Shown here piece by piece: positions 19,984 to 29,621 of a stretch of 64,000 bases of DNA; the stretch's first letter is position 1; each line of letters starts with the position of its first letter. This DNA comes from Luteolibacter yonseiensis (GTDB lineage Bacteria > Verrucomicrobiota > Verrucomicrobiia > Verrucomicrobiales > Akkermansiaceae). Location of the stretch: positions 124,001 through 188,000 of the forward strand of contig NZ_JAENIK010000008.1 in assembly GCF_016595465.1 (NCBI RefSeq), written 5' to 3'. Both the position numbers and the translations under genes were made by a program. A model generated the notes under the pieces. It made no database searches, was not told the DNA's origin, and worked only from the letters and a program-made list of their open reading frames with translations.

Positions 19984-20030
19984 TGGAATTTCTACCTACA
20001 TACGTCCCCCGCCTGACTCTCCCAAGACAG
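19984..20030 (-). promoter_or_regulatory. Conserved ECF-type promoter candidate of sigma operon 2
   Basis: Counterpart of 9230-9276: CTGTCTTGGGAG and GACGTATGTAGGTAGAAA sit at the same distances from the start codon as in operon 1. The intervening bases differ, which argues that the two boxes are under selection rather than merely copied. Confidence 0.55.
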
Positions 20031-20134
20031 GTTTTTTCAGAAAAGTAATGAGCCCGGCCCGGCACGATCCCGCAGCCCGGCTCCCGCACCCGCTCCATGC
20101 GAAGCGGCCTCCGGCCTCTCCGGTTCCGCGACTT

Positions 20135-21034
20135 TCACGCGCGGCGGCACCGCCCCGGTCTCCTCCGACCCATCATCAGAGGAACCGCTCCCAGGCAAAG
20201 CACCAAACTCGTCAGTTCCGGCACCACGATGTGGTCCACGACCCCGGCCTTGGAGTAGTCCACGATATACCCGAGGTCATCGAGCGCGCCCAAGGTCATC
20301 TCACTGATGAAAAAGGTGTTCGAGGCCCAGCCGGTCATCAGCTCGTTGGAAAGATCCATCCCCGTCAGGTTGCTGACGAAACCGGTGTTGCCGACTCCGC
20401 TGTTGTTTTCGTTCCAATGGCCGTTGGCGGTTCCGGGGCCGCCACCCAGCTCGACCGGCACATAGGTGGCGGATGGCTGGTTGAACTCGCTCTGCCACCG
20501 GGCCAGGGCGTTCGGCCCGGTGTATTGGCCGCTGCCGTCGGCGTAGAGTTCGTAAGACGTGCCGTTGACGTTGTTGTTGAAGGTCCACAACGTGCCGATT
20601 CCGAGGACATGCGCCATTTCATGCAGGACGACGCCGTAGAAGGTGCTGTCCGCCACCATGCCGGCGACATCGGCGGAATCGAACGACATCGATCCGGTCG
20701 CCGCGTAATAGAGAGCGACGGTGGGATTCGGTGAAAAAGGATCGTTGTCGTAGTACGCGAGATTTTCCGGTCCAGCGCTGCCGAGCACTCCGCCCGAGCC
20801 GTCGATGAAGGGAATGGAAACGGAGACCGTCAGCGAATGCGGGGTTGGGCTCCCGTTCGCGTCGCTGACGAGGTCGTATCCGAGGATGACGGAGTTCCAG
20901 AAATCCGCGGCATCGACGAAGGTCTGCTGTTGGATCGGAGTCATCGGCCCGGAAAACTCCAGGCTGATGAGGGAGGCGGCATGGGCCACGTGAGCCGAGA
21001 GCACGGCGATCACCGCGGGAACGATCGATTTCAT
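20135..21034 (-). CDS. Exported leishmanolysin-like zinc metalloprotease with degenerate PEP-CTERM tail
   Basis: A 299-residue exported protein. The start at 21034 gives a signal peptide (SIVPAVIAVLSAHVAHA). The central motif VVLHEMAHVLGIGTLW matches the HExxHxxG zinc site of leishmanolysin-like/metzincin peptidases and carries the family's usual GxGTLW continuation. The C-terminus (VPELTSLVLCLGAVPLMMGRRRPG) has the layout of a PEP-CTERM sorting signal, a short motif, a hydrophobic stretch and arginines, but reads VPEL instead of VPEP. It may therefore be a weak or variant sorting signal. The gene stands alone on the minus strand, 50 bp downstream of trpB. Confidence 0.8.
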   Translation of the reverse strand: MKSIVPAVIAVLSAHVAHAASLISLEFSGPMTPIQQQTFVDAADFWNSVILGYDLVSDANGSPTPHSLTVSVSIPFIDGSGGVLGSAGPENLAYYDNDPFSPNPTVALYYAATGSMSFDSADVAGMVADSTFYGVVLHEMAHVLGIGTLWTFNNNVNGTSYELYADGSGQYTGPNALARWQSEFNQPSATYVPVELGGGPGTANGHWNENNSGVGNTGFVSNLTGMDLSNELMTGWASNTFFISEMTLGALDDLGYIVDYSKAGVVDHIVVPELTSLVLCLGAVPLMMGRRRPGRCRRA

Positions 21035-21084
21035 CTGGGCCGAATATCTGGTGAATCGACCCGCCTCGTCAATCCACCAGTTTG

Positions 21085-22299
21085 TTAGGCCGGAGGAAGC
21101 AGGAATTTCGATGCCTGTTCGACATCCTTGTCCCCGCGGCCCGAGAGGTTCGCGATGAGGATCGAGGACTTCGGCAGGCTCCCGGCGATCTTCGAGACGT
21201 AAGCCATGGCATGCGAGCTTTCCAACGCGGGCAGGATCCCCTCGCAATAGGCAAGCTCCTTGAAAGCGGCGAGCGCCTCGTTGTCGGTGGCGTAGGTGTA
21301 TTCCACACGGCCGATGTCCTGGAGATACGCGTGTTCCGGTCCGACGGCGGCATAGTCCAGTCCGGCGGAAATGGAGTGCGTGAGCTCGATCTGGCCGTCC
21401 GCATTCGCGAGCAACCAGGTTTTCGTCCCTTGCAGCACGCCGAGTTTTCCACCTTGGAAACGGGCGGCGTGGCGCTCGGGGAAGATACCGTCGCCACCGG
21501 CCTCCACGCCCACCATGCGGACGTCCCCGTCATTCAGGAACGGATGGAACAGGCCGATCGCGTTGGATCCGCCGCCGACACAGGCGACCAGCAGGTCCGG
21601 CAGGCGGCCTTCCTTTTCCAAAATCTGGCGGCGCGCCTCGATGCCGATGACACGGTGGAAATCCCGCACGATCATCGGGAACGGATGTGATCCAAGCGCG
21701 GAACCGAGGATGTAGTGGGTGTGGTCCACCGTGGCGACCCAGTCGCGCATGGCTTCGTTCACCGCTTCCTTCAAGGTCGCCTGGCCGGCCGTGACGGCAC
21801 GGACCTCCGCACCCATCAGGCGCATGCGGGCGACGTTCAGCGCCTGGCGCTCCATATCCACCGCACCCATGTAGACGACGCATTCCATGCCGAAGCGCGC
21901 GCAGACGGTGGCCGTGGCGACGCCGTGCTGGCCCGCGCCGGTTTCCGCGATGATGCGTTTTTTCCCGAGCCTCTTGGCCAGCAGGATCTGGCCGATGGCA
22001 TTGTTGATCTTGTGCGCCCCCGTGTGGAGAAGGTCCTCGCGCTTGAGATAGATTTTCGCGCCACCGAGTTTCTCCGTCCAACGTTCCGCGAAATAGAGAG
22101 GTGTCGGACGCCCCACATAGTTGTGAAGCAGGTCGTCGAGTTCCGCCTGGAACGCTGGGTCCGCCTTCGCGGAGTCGTAGGCGGTGGACAGCTCCTGCAG
22201 CGGAGCCATCAGGGTTTCCGGGACAAACATCCCGCCGAACTGGCCGAAGTGGCCGGTGGAATCAGGGAGCGCGGAAATGGGTGGGGTTGCGGTGGCCAT
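21085..22299 (-). CDS. trpB: Tryptophan synthase beta chain
   Basis: A 404-residue PLP enzyme that condenses indole with serine in the last step of tryptophan synthesis. Diagnostic motifs are [20 protein letters not shown] with the PLP-binding Lys, [25 protein letters not shown] for the PLP phosphate, and [13 protein letters not shown]. Length is normal for TrpB1. The start at 22299 was chosen because the frame upstream of MATATPP is unlike the family. trpA and other trp genes are not adjacent, so the pathway is dispersed here. The gene is divergent from the PA14 metalloprotease across a 371-bp gap. Confidence 0.95.
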   Translation of the reverse strand: MATATPPISALPDSTGHFGQFGGMFVPETLMAPLQELSTAYDSAKADPAFQAELDDLLHNYVGRPTPLYFAERWTEKLGGAKIYLKREDLLHTGAHKINNAIGQILLAKRLGKKRIIAETGAGQHGVATATVCARFGMECVVYMGAVDMERQALNVARMRLMGAEVRAVTAGQATLKEAVNEAMRDWVATVDHTHYILGSALGSHPFPMIVRDFHRVIGIEARRQILEKEGRLPDLLVACVGGGSNAIGLFHPFLNDGDVRMVGVEAGGDGIFPERHAARFQGGKLGVLQGTKTWLLANADGQIELTHSISAGLDYAAVGPEHAYLQDIGRVEYTYATDNEALAAFKELAYCEGILPALESSHAMAYVSKIAGSLPKSSILIANLSGRGDKDVEQASKFLLPPA

Positions 22300-22670
22300 G
22301 GACGGACGCAGTCTCCTGCGGGATGGCCCGGGGTTCAAGGGAGATTTGTTCCGTCTGGTTCCGACGGCGGGGGCGCTGCATTTAAGAAGAACGAAAACAC
22401 ATCACAACATATTGGAAACAAGAATTTTAAATAAAAAATCGATTCAACATCCAGTCATCACCATCCATCTTCGGCTGGAGAAAACGACCCCGTGTCCGTT
22501 CCCATTCCTATGGCGGGAAAGCCAACCGCCGGTTCCATCTCTCATCGGCTGGCGCATTCCGGTGACTTTTTGGCACGAACGGGGAAGCTGATTTCGTCGG
22601 CGGAGCGGTTCGTTTGTGGTATGCTGCACCCTCGTGCGCTCACCCGGCGTTCCGACCCGTTCTCCAACCC
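22300..22670. other. Divergent intergenic region between trpB and the PA14 metalloprotease
   Basis: This 371-bp gap holds no convincing gene. An AT-rich block at about 22380-22445 stands out against the GC-rich surroundings and probably carries promoter elements for one or both flanking genes. No tryptophan attenuator, riboswitch or clear hairpin terminator was recognised. No Shine-Dalgarno sequence precedes the start at 22671. Confidence 0.6.
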
Positions 22671-25600
22671 ATGAAAAAATCCCCCGCCCTTTTGGCAGCA
22701 GCACTCTCGTGCGCAGGTGTGACCGCGCTCTGGCTTTTGCCGCAAGGCTCAGAGCCAATCCGGCCCTCCGTCGCAAAGGCAGTCGCCCCCGGCCATGAAA
22801 TACCGGAAGAACAGGTCCCGGCCGTCACGCCTCCCCATCCTGCCCCAGCGGGAGCCCATGCCGTTTTTGATGACATCGGAAACCTGACGGAAGGCGGCAC
22901 CGTTTCCCTTCCCCTGCCCGATGGCGGGCACATCGAAGGCAGGTTGAACTACGTGAAAACCCACCCGAACGCCGCGACAGCGGCCGGTGGCACGCTGGCG
23001 GACGGCAGCGGGATTTTCGAAATCGCGCGGGAGCCGGGATATTATCGGGGATTCATCCTGCCCAGGACCGGGAAGATCGCTTACGTCTATTCCGGCCAGG
23101 TCGGAGCGGGGCTGGAGGTCGCGAGCCGCCCGCGCGGCGAGGTCATCTGCGAACCGGACCCCAATTTCAAACCACTCGCCCAGTCCGGTCCCCGGGACCC
23201 GCAGAAGGCGGCGATCTACAACGAAGGCCGCTCGGTGGGCATCCTTTACGAAGCCATCCCCATCCTCCACAACCTGCCCCGCGCGACGGCGACGATCTAT
23301 CTGGACTTCGACGGAGAGGTCATCGAGGGCCAGAGTTGGGAAGGCGGAAGACGCATCATCGCTTCCGCCTACAACATGTCCGCCTCTTCCGTCACCGACA
23401 TGTGGCGGCGGGTGGCGGAGGATTTCTCTCCCTACGAGGTGAATGTCACCACGGATCTCCAGGCCTATCTCCGCGCGCCGCAAGGGAGACGCATGCGCTG
23501 CATCATCACCCCGGACAACTTCGCCCCGGGTTCCGGAGGCATCGCGTTCGGCGGGACGTTCCTGCAGTCCGGAGACACCTGTTGCTGGGTGTTCATGGAT
23601 GGAAAGGCCGGATCGGACGCCATTTCCCACGAGGTCGGGCATACGCTCGGCCTCCATCATGACGGCCTCGTGAAACGCGGGGACATCCCGGCACAAGGTT
23701 ACTTCGGCGGCCATGGCAGCGGGACGGCGAGCTGGGGTCCCATCATGGGCGCTCCCTATGGCGCCAATGTCGCACAGTGGAGCAAGGGGGAATATCCCTT
23801 CGCCGACCAAGGCCAGGACGATCTCGCGGTCATGGGCTCCAATGTCCCGCTCATCCCGGACGATCACGGCCCCACCACCGCGCAGGCGACCGCGCTCAGA
23901 CTCGGAACCTCGGGGGCCGTGTCGAACAGCGGCGTCATCGACAGCCCGGAGGATGTGGACGCATTCACCTTCACCACCAGCGGAGGCGCGCTGACCCTCC
24001 AGTTCAACCCGGCGGTGAACAGCCCGAACCTCGACATCTCCGCGAAGCTCTACAACTCCGCCGGCACGCTCGTCGCCACCGCCGGTCCGGCAAACCAACT
24101 CAGCGCGACGCTTTCCCAATCCATCCCGGCGGGCAGCTACACCGTCACCGTGGACGGAGTGGGGAACGCGACATGGACCACGAATGGTTACGGCGACTAC
24201 GGTTCGCTCGGAGCCTATACCATCACCGGTACCGTTCCCACGGCGGGATGGGCGTTCACCATTCCCCGGAACGCCCTGGCAGGCGCGGTCCTCGGCACCG
24301 TCGCACCCGGCACCGGCTCCGCGTTCTCGATCACCTCGGGAAACACCGGCAACGCGTTCGCCATCCACCCCACCACCGGCGTCGTCACCGTCGCAACCGC
24401 GGGCGGGCTCTCCAACAACAGCTTTTCCCTCACCGTCGCCTACACCGCGGGCGGCTCGCCCACGAGCACCGTCGTCCCGGTGAACGTCATCGCGCTGCGT
24501 GGTCTCAAGCAGCAGATCTGGACCAGCCTCGGAGGAAACGGCATCGGCCCGATGACCTCGCTCGGCACCTATCCCAACAGCCCGAACCAGACGCGCTACT
24601 CCCCGGCGTTCCAAACCACGCTCGACCTCGACAACTACGGCCAGAAACTCAGCGGCTACCTGCTGCCGACCGAGACGGGGAACCACACCTTCTGGATCAG
24701 CTCCGACGACTACAGCGAGGTCTGGCTTTCCACCGACGAAAACACCGCGAACAAGGTCAGGATCATCAACCTTCCCGCCGTCACCGCTCCGGGAAATTTC
24801 ACGGCCAACGCGGCCCAGCAGTCCGTCGCGATCCCGCTGGTCGCCGGGCAGCGCTATTATATGGAAGTCCTCCACCGCGAGCAGACGGGAGCCGATCACC
24901 TCGCCGTAGCCTGGCAGACGCCGACACAGGCACGCCACCTCATCCCGAATGCCAATCTGGAATACCCCGGCACATGGGTGAACCGCGCGCCATGGATCGC
25001 GAGCAGCACTTACCGCATTCGTGAGGACGCCACCGTAGGGACAACTGTCAGCCTGCTGACAGCGGGCGACCACGAACCCGGCTCGGTGCTCGCGAATTAC
25101 ACCATCACCGGAGGAAACACCGGAAACGTCTTCGCCTTGAACGCCACCACCGGCGTGCTGTCCGTGAACGGCCCGCTCAGCTTCGCCACCCTGCCGAGAT
25201 ATTTCCTCACCGTCCAGGCCACCGACAGCGGCGGACTCACCACCTCGTCACAGATCGCCGTGGAGGTGGAGGCCCTCGCGGTGAAACGCCAGCTATGGAC
25301 CGGCATCGGCGGCACCGCCCTCTCCAACCTGAGGTCGCAGCCGACCTTCCCGAACAGCCCGAACTCCACGACGTATCAGCCGTTTTTCGAAACCCCGACC
25401 GACGTCGCGGACAACTTCGGGCAGAGGCTCAGCGGCTACCTCCGCGCGCCCGACACCGGTGGCTACACCTTTTGGATCGCCTCCGATGACGAAGGAGAGC
25501 TCTGGCTGTCCACGGATTCCAATCCCCTGAACAAGGTCAGGATCGCCTACACCGTGAATGCGACGGGATCCCGCCAATGGAACACCTTCACCACACAGAA

Positions 25601-28600
25601 ATCCGCGACCATCAATCTCGTGGCGGGGAGGTCCTACCACATCGAGGCGCTCAACAAGGAGGGCGGCGGTGGCGACAATCTCGCCGTCGCATGGTCCGGC
25701 CCCGGCTTCGGCCAGAGAATACTGGGCGCGCCGAATGTCACCCAGCAGTTCTACAACCACGGCGCTCCCGTGCTGAACAACAGGACCGTGACCGTCTTCA
25801 ACCGCGAAAATTTGGTGGCCACACTCGAGGCGAAGGACTGGGCGGACCCCGGCACTCAGGTGACCTACACCATCACCGGAGGAAATGCCGACGGAGTGTT
25901 CACCATCGATCCGCTCACCGGTGTCATCCGCGGCACCACCGGGGATTGGCTCCCCGTCGGCAACCGTGTGCTCACCGTCACCGCGACGGACAACGGAACC
26001 CCCGCCCTGTCGGACACGGCACAGATCACCGTGCAGGTGCAGAAGGCGGGACTGAAACGCGAGGTCTGGACAGACCTGGCCGGAAACAACGAAATCTCGG
26101 GACTCACCGGTTCCCTCTACTTCCCGCACAAACCAAGCCTGCGGGGATATACCCAGAATTTCCAGGCACCATCCGGCTTCGGCGACAGCTACGGCCAGCG
26201 CCTCAGCGGCTTCCTCATCCCTCCCGCCACCGGCACCTACACGTTCTGGATCGCCTCCGATGATGGCGGCGAGCTGTGGATTTCCAGCGACGCCAATCCG
26301 GCCAACAAGCGGAAGATCGGATCGGTCACGGGTTCGGTGAACCAGAACCAGTGGAACGGCCAAGCCGGCCAGCAATCCGTGGGTATCTCCCTGGAAGCGG
26401 GGCATTACTATTACATCGAGGCCATCCAGAAGGAAGGCGGAGGCGGGGACCATCTTTCCGTGGCATGGCAGGGCCCCGGCATCGCCCAGGCGGTCATCCC
26501 CGGGACCTATCTTGAATATCCCGACTCCTACCGTCCCGGCGTGAAGCGCGAGTTCTTCAACTCCGCGAGCACGACCAAATGGAGTCCCGCCACGTCCTGG
26601 ACGACCGCTTCCGCGAACCTCTCCGAGACATTCACCGGAACAGGGGCGCTCAATGGCAAAATCCTGGCAACAGGGACCGGCACCTGGAGCGCATCCACCG
26701 GTTGGAACCGGAACAATGGCGTGGCCAACAAATCCGCCGCAGGCGACATCCACGCGCTGGTACCGTTCGCACCACAGGCGGGCTACGTTTACACGCTCAG
26801 CCTGGAGATCGATCCGACCAACTCACCCGGCAGCGCGGATTGGTTCGCCCTCGGCTTCAGCAGCCAGCCCTCGACCACACTCCCGTCCTCCCTGTTCCCC
26901 ACCGTCGGCCAGGCGTGGGTCCTGCTGAGGGCGAACGGTTCGGACGGCGGCACGGCGCGGGCCTTTTCCTCCGCGTCGGCGAACCAGCTCTCCTTTTCTC
27001 CCGTCGTCAGCCCGCCGGGCACCTACGACATGCTGAGGATCGTGCTCGACACCCGCAATCCGAACTGGGTTTCGACCTACTCGTTCAACGGCGCATCCCT
27101 CGGCACCCACACCCATAACGGCGCGCTGGCCATCCAGTCCGCCGGCATCAGCGGCTATGGAAACGCGCTGGGCAATGTCAGGAATTTCCGCCTGACCTCA
27201 AGCGGTGGCGGCATCCCGGGCACCATTTCCAAACTCAAGACCTCGGGACTCAACGAGGAAAACTTCTCGGAGCGCCTCACCGGATTCATCATTCCTCCGG
27301 CTACGGGTGCCTACACGTTCTGGATCGCCTCCGATGACGAGGGGCAGTTGCTTCTGTCTACGGATGAAACCGCGGCGAACCTCGCCCCGATCGCTTCGGT
27401 AACCGGTTACACGGCGGAGGAGGCATGGGATGTTTCAGCATCGCAAAAATCCACCGTCCAACAACTCGTCGCGGGAAAACGTTATTATTTCCAGGCGAAC
27501 CACCGGGACGGAAGTTTCGGCGACCATGTGGCGGTCGCATGGGAGGGCCCCGGCATCACGCGGCAGGTTATTCCCAACGACTGCCTGGAACACCCTGCCG
27601 CTCCGGCGGATCGCACGCTTTTCCAACGTGAGGTGTGGACCGGCATCAATGGAGACAATGTCACGGACCTGACCGCGGCCTCCACGTTCCCCTCCGTGCC
27701 CTCCTCCGTGGGAAATCTGTCGGCAGACACGGGGCTTGTGGCCCCCTCGGATGCCGGAGAGAACCTCGGCGAACGCATCACCGGCTATCTCGTCGCGCCG
27801 GAGGACGGACGTTACACGTTCTGGATCTCCTCGGATGCCTCCAGCGAGCTCTGGCTCTCCAGTGATGACAACCCGGCCAACCGGGTGCGGGTCGCATCGG
27901 TAAGCGGTTCGGTCAGCCAGGGGGCATGGGAAACACAGGCGTCCCAAAAATCCGGAGCCATCGCCCTCCTGACGGGCAAACGCTATTACATGGAAATCCT
28001 CCACAAGGAAGGTACCGGCACCGATCACGCGTCCGTCGCATGGCAGGGCCCCTCCTTCGCCCGCCGCGTCATCGCGAACACGCACCTGGAGAATCCGTGG
28101 GTCATCCCCGGCAGGGCGGGTCTCAAACGGGAGGTCTGGACCGGCCTTTCCAACACCACCACCATCTCAAGCCTGACGACGGCGATCAATTCCGCCTCGG
28201 TGAAACCCACCGCACGAGGCATTCTGACCACCTTCGAGTCTCCCTCGAATTTCGGCGACCTCTTCGGCGAACGGATCACCGGCCTGCTCGTCCCGCCTGA
28301 AACCGGGAATTACAAATTCTGGATCGCCTCGGACGCGGCGAGCGAGCTTTGGATCTCCACCGACTCCAACCCCTCGAACCGGATGAGGATCGCCTACACC
28401 ACCACCGCGACCACGGCCCGGAACTGGACCCAGTTCGCCAGCCAGGAATCCGGCTCGCTCGTGCTCGTCGCCGGACAGCGCTACCACATCGAGGTCCTGC
28501 ACAGGGAAGCCATGGGGGATGACCACCTGGCCGTCGCGTGGGAAGGCCCGTCATTCTCGAGGCGGATCATCGACGGACGCTTCCTTGAATACCCGGGAAC

Positions 28601-29549
28601 CATCCCGGCGCCCGCGTATCTCAACCGGCAGATCTGGACCGGCATCGGCGGCAACAACGTCAGCGACCTGACCAACAAGGCCAACTACCCCGCCACCCCG
28701 AACCAGACGAAGACGCTCGACAGCTTCGAGACCCCGTTCAACGAGTCGGACAACTATGGACAAAAGGTCAGCGGCTATCTGGTCGCGCCGGCCACCGGGA
28801 ACTACCAGTTTTGGATCGCCTCCGACGATGGCGGGGAACTCTGGCTGTCAACCAGCTCCGTCCAGACGGGCAAGGTGAAGATCGCCTTCACCACCAATGC
28901 GACGGGCGACAAGAACTGGACGAACAACACCGACCAGGCCTCGGCATCCATCGCCCTGGCCGCCGGCCAGCGTTATTATATCGAGGCCCTTCACAAGGAA
29001 GGCGGTGGCGATGACTACATGGCCGTCGCATGGGAAGGTCCGGGATTCACCCGGCAGGTCATCACCAGTGATTTCCTGGAATTCCCCGGTCTGGTCCCTG
29101 CCGCCATGCAGTCGGGCGCCATCATACCCGCCACGGGCATCGACAACAGTTATACCTTCTGGCTCAATTATATGGGCCTCGCCGGAAACGATCGCCTCGC
29201 CCATGCGGACCCGGACAAGGATGGAATTCCCAACAGCATGGAATTCATCCTCGGCGGCGCCCCCTCGGGAGCCGGAACGAACGCGGCGACCCTCCTGCCG
29301 AAGCTCACGACAGACGGGACCCACGCCATTTTCGAATACCGCATGGCGGATGTCGCGAAGACCGTCGCTCCATTTCCCCAGTACGGCACCTCGCTGGCCT
29401 CATGGACCCGCGCGACCCAGGGCGTCGACGGCGTCCAGATCACCACGGAAAACGACGCCTTCGGCCCGGGCGTGGACCGAGTCACCGTGCGCGTCCCGCT
29501 GGCGAACGGCCCCAACATCTTCATGCGCCTGAACGCGAACATGCGTTAA
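22671..29549 (+). CDS. Giant exported metalloprotease with PPC, cadherin-like and seven PA14 domains
   Basis: A 2292-residue protein with an N-terminal hydrophobic signal (SPALLAAALSCAGVTALWLL). The zinc site ISHEVGHTLGLHHD at about residue 318 marks a metzincin-like peptidase. A pre-peptidase C-terminal (PPC) domain follows at ~421-522 (DVDAFTFTTSGG). Then come cadherin-like units alternating with seven PA14 domains at about 610-753, 870-1013, 1127-1270, 1290-1627, 1650-1795, 1817-1962 and 1983-2125. Each PA14 carries the pattern GxYTFWIASDDxxELWLS and HKEGxGxDHxAVAW. The fourth PA14 is split by an insert of about 200 residues resembling a concanavalin-like fold. The C-terminus has ADPDKDGIPNSMEF, a calcium-loop tail common in this phylum. 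The likely role is extracellular polymer or glycoprotein degradation; the substrate is unknown. Confidence 0.85.
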   Translation: MKKSPALLAAALSCAGVTALWLLPQGSEPIRPSVAKAVAPGHEIPEEQVPAVTPPHPAPAGAHAVFDDIGNLTEGGTVSLPLPDGGHIEGRLNYVKTHPNAATAAGGTLADGSGIFEIAREPGYYRGFILPRTGKIAYVYSGQVGAGLEVASRPRGEVICEPDPNFKPLAQSGPRDPQKAAIYNEGRSVGILYEAIPILHNLPRATATIYLDFDGEVIEGQSWEGGRRIIASAYNMSASSVTDMWRRVAEDFSPYEVNVTTDLQAYLRAPQGRRMRCIITPDNFAPGSGGIAFGGTFLQSGDTCCWVFMDGKAGSDAISHEVGHTLGLHHDGLVKRGDIPAQGYFGGHGSGTASWGPIMGAPYGANVAQWSKGEYPFADQGQDDLAVMGSNVPLIPDDHGPTTAQATALRLGTSGAVSNSGVIDSPEDVDAFTFTTSGGALTLQFNPAVNSPNLDISAKLYNSAGTLVATAGPANQLSATLSQSIPAGSYTVTVDGVGNATWTTNGYGDYGSLGAYTITGTVPTAGWAFTIPRNALAGAVLGTVAPGTGSAFSITSGNTGNAFAIHPTTGVVTVATAGGLSNNSFSLTVAYTAGGSPTSTVVPVNVIALRGLKQQIWTSLGGNGIGPMTSLGTYPNSPNQTRYSPAFQTTLDLDNYGQKLSGYLLPTETGNHTFWISSDDYSEVWLSTDENTANKVRIINLPAVTAPGNFTANAAQQSVAIPLVAGQRYYMEVLHREQTGADHLAVAWQTPTQARHLIPNANLEYPGTWVNRAPWIASSTYRIREDATVGTTVSLLTAGDHEPGSVLANYTITGGNTGNVFALNATTGVLSVNGPLSFATLPRYFLTVQATDSGGLTTSSQIAVEVEALAVKRQLWTGIGGTALSNLRSQPTFPNSPNSTTYQPFFETPTDVADNFGQRLSGYLRAPDTGGYTFWIASDDEGELWLSTDSNPLNKVRIAYTVNATGSRQWNTFTTQKSATINLVAGRSYHIEALNKEGGGGDNLAVAWSGPGFGQRILGAPNVTQQFYNHGAPVLNNRTVTVFNRENLVATLEAKDWADPGTQVTYTITGGNADGVFTIDPLTGVIRGTTGDWLPVGNRVLTVTATDNGTPALSDTAQITVQVQKAGLKREVWTDLAGNNEISGLTGSLYFPHKPSLRGYTQNFQAPSGFGDSYGQRLSGFLIPPATGTYTFWIASDDGGELWISSDANPANKRKIGSVTGSVNQNQWNGQAGQQSVGISLEAGHYYYIEAIQKEGGGGDHLSVAWQGPGIAQAVIPGTYLEYPDSYRPGVKREFFNSASTTKWSPATSWTTASANLSETFTGTGALNGKILATGTGTWSASTGWNRNNGVANKSAAGDIHALVPFAPQAGYVYTLSLEIDPTNSPGSADWFALGFSSQPSTTLPSSLFPTVGQAWVLLRANGSDGGTARAFSSASANQLSFSPVVSPPGTYDMLRIVLDTRNPNWVSTYSFNGASLGTHTHNGALAIQSAGISGYGNALGNVRNFRLTSSGGGIPGTISKLKTSGLNEENFSERLTGFIIPPATGAYTFWIASDDEGQLLLSTDETAANLAPIASVTGYTAEEAWDVSASQKSTVQQLVAGKRYYFQANHRDGSFGDHVAVAWEGPGITRQVIPNDCLEHPAAPADRTLFQREVWTGINGDNVTDLTAASTFPSVPSSVGNLSADTGLVAPSDAGENLGERITGYLVAPEDGRYTFWISSDASSELWLSSDDNPANRVRVASVSGSVSQGAWETQASQKSGAIALLTGKRYYMEILHKEGTGTDHASVAWQGPSFARRVIANTHLENPWVIPGRAGLKREVWTGLSNTTTISSLTTAINSASVKPTARGILTTFESPSNFGDLFGERITGLLVPPETGNYKFWIASDAASELWISTDSNPSNRMRIAYTTTATTARNWTQFASQESGSLVLVAGQRYHIEVLHREAMGDDHLAVAWEGPSFSRRIIDGRFLEYPGTIPAPAYLNRQIWTGIGGNNVSDLTNKANYPATPNQTKTLDSFETPFNESDNYGQKVSGYLVAPATGNYQFWIASDDGGELWLSTSSVQTGKVKIAFTTNATGDKNWTNNTDQASASIALAAGQRYYIEALHKEGGGDDYMAVAWEGPGFTRQVITSDFLEFPGLVPAAMQSGAIIPATGIDNSYTFWLNYMGLAGNDRLAHADPDKDGIPNSMEFILGGAPSGAGTNAATLLPKLTTDGTHAIFEYRMADVAKTVAPFPQYGTSLASWTRATQGVDGVQITTENDAFGPGVDRVTVRVPLANGPNIFMRLNANMR
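24501..29045 (+). repeat. Seven tandem PA14-coding units
   Basis: Seven units of about 430 bp encode PA14 domains beginning with (V/L)KRxxWTG and containing TFWIASDD. Approximate starts are 24501, 25281, 26050, 26540 (interrupted), 27618, 28120 and 28618. Units 1-3 are separated by cadherin-like segments; units 5-7 follow each other closely. They diverge enough at DNA level that recent tandem expansion is unlikely. Confidence 0.75.
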
Positions 29550-29621
29550 AAGGGACACACATTGCCTTTCGCGGAACACCGTGGCCACCGCGCAGGGTAC
29601 CGTCACGGCGGCGAAAAAACT

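Noticed and set aside
22749..25073. A 774-codon minus-strand open frame opposite the PA14 metalloprotease
   Set aside because: It mirrors the HExxH and PA14 coding sequence and has no signal peptide, domain or ribosome-binding site of its own.
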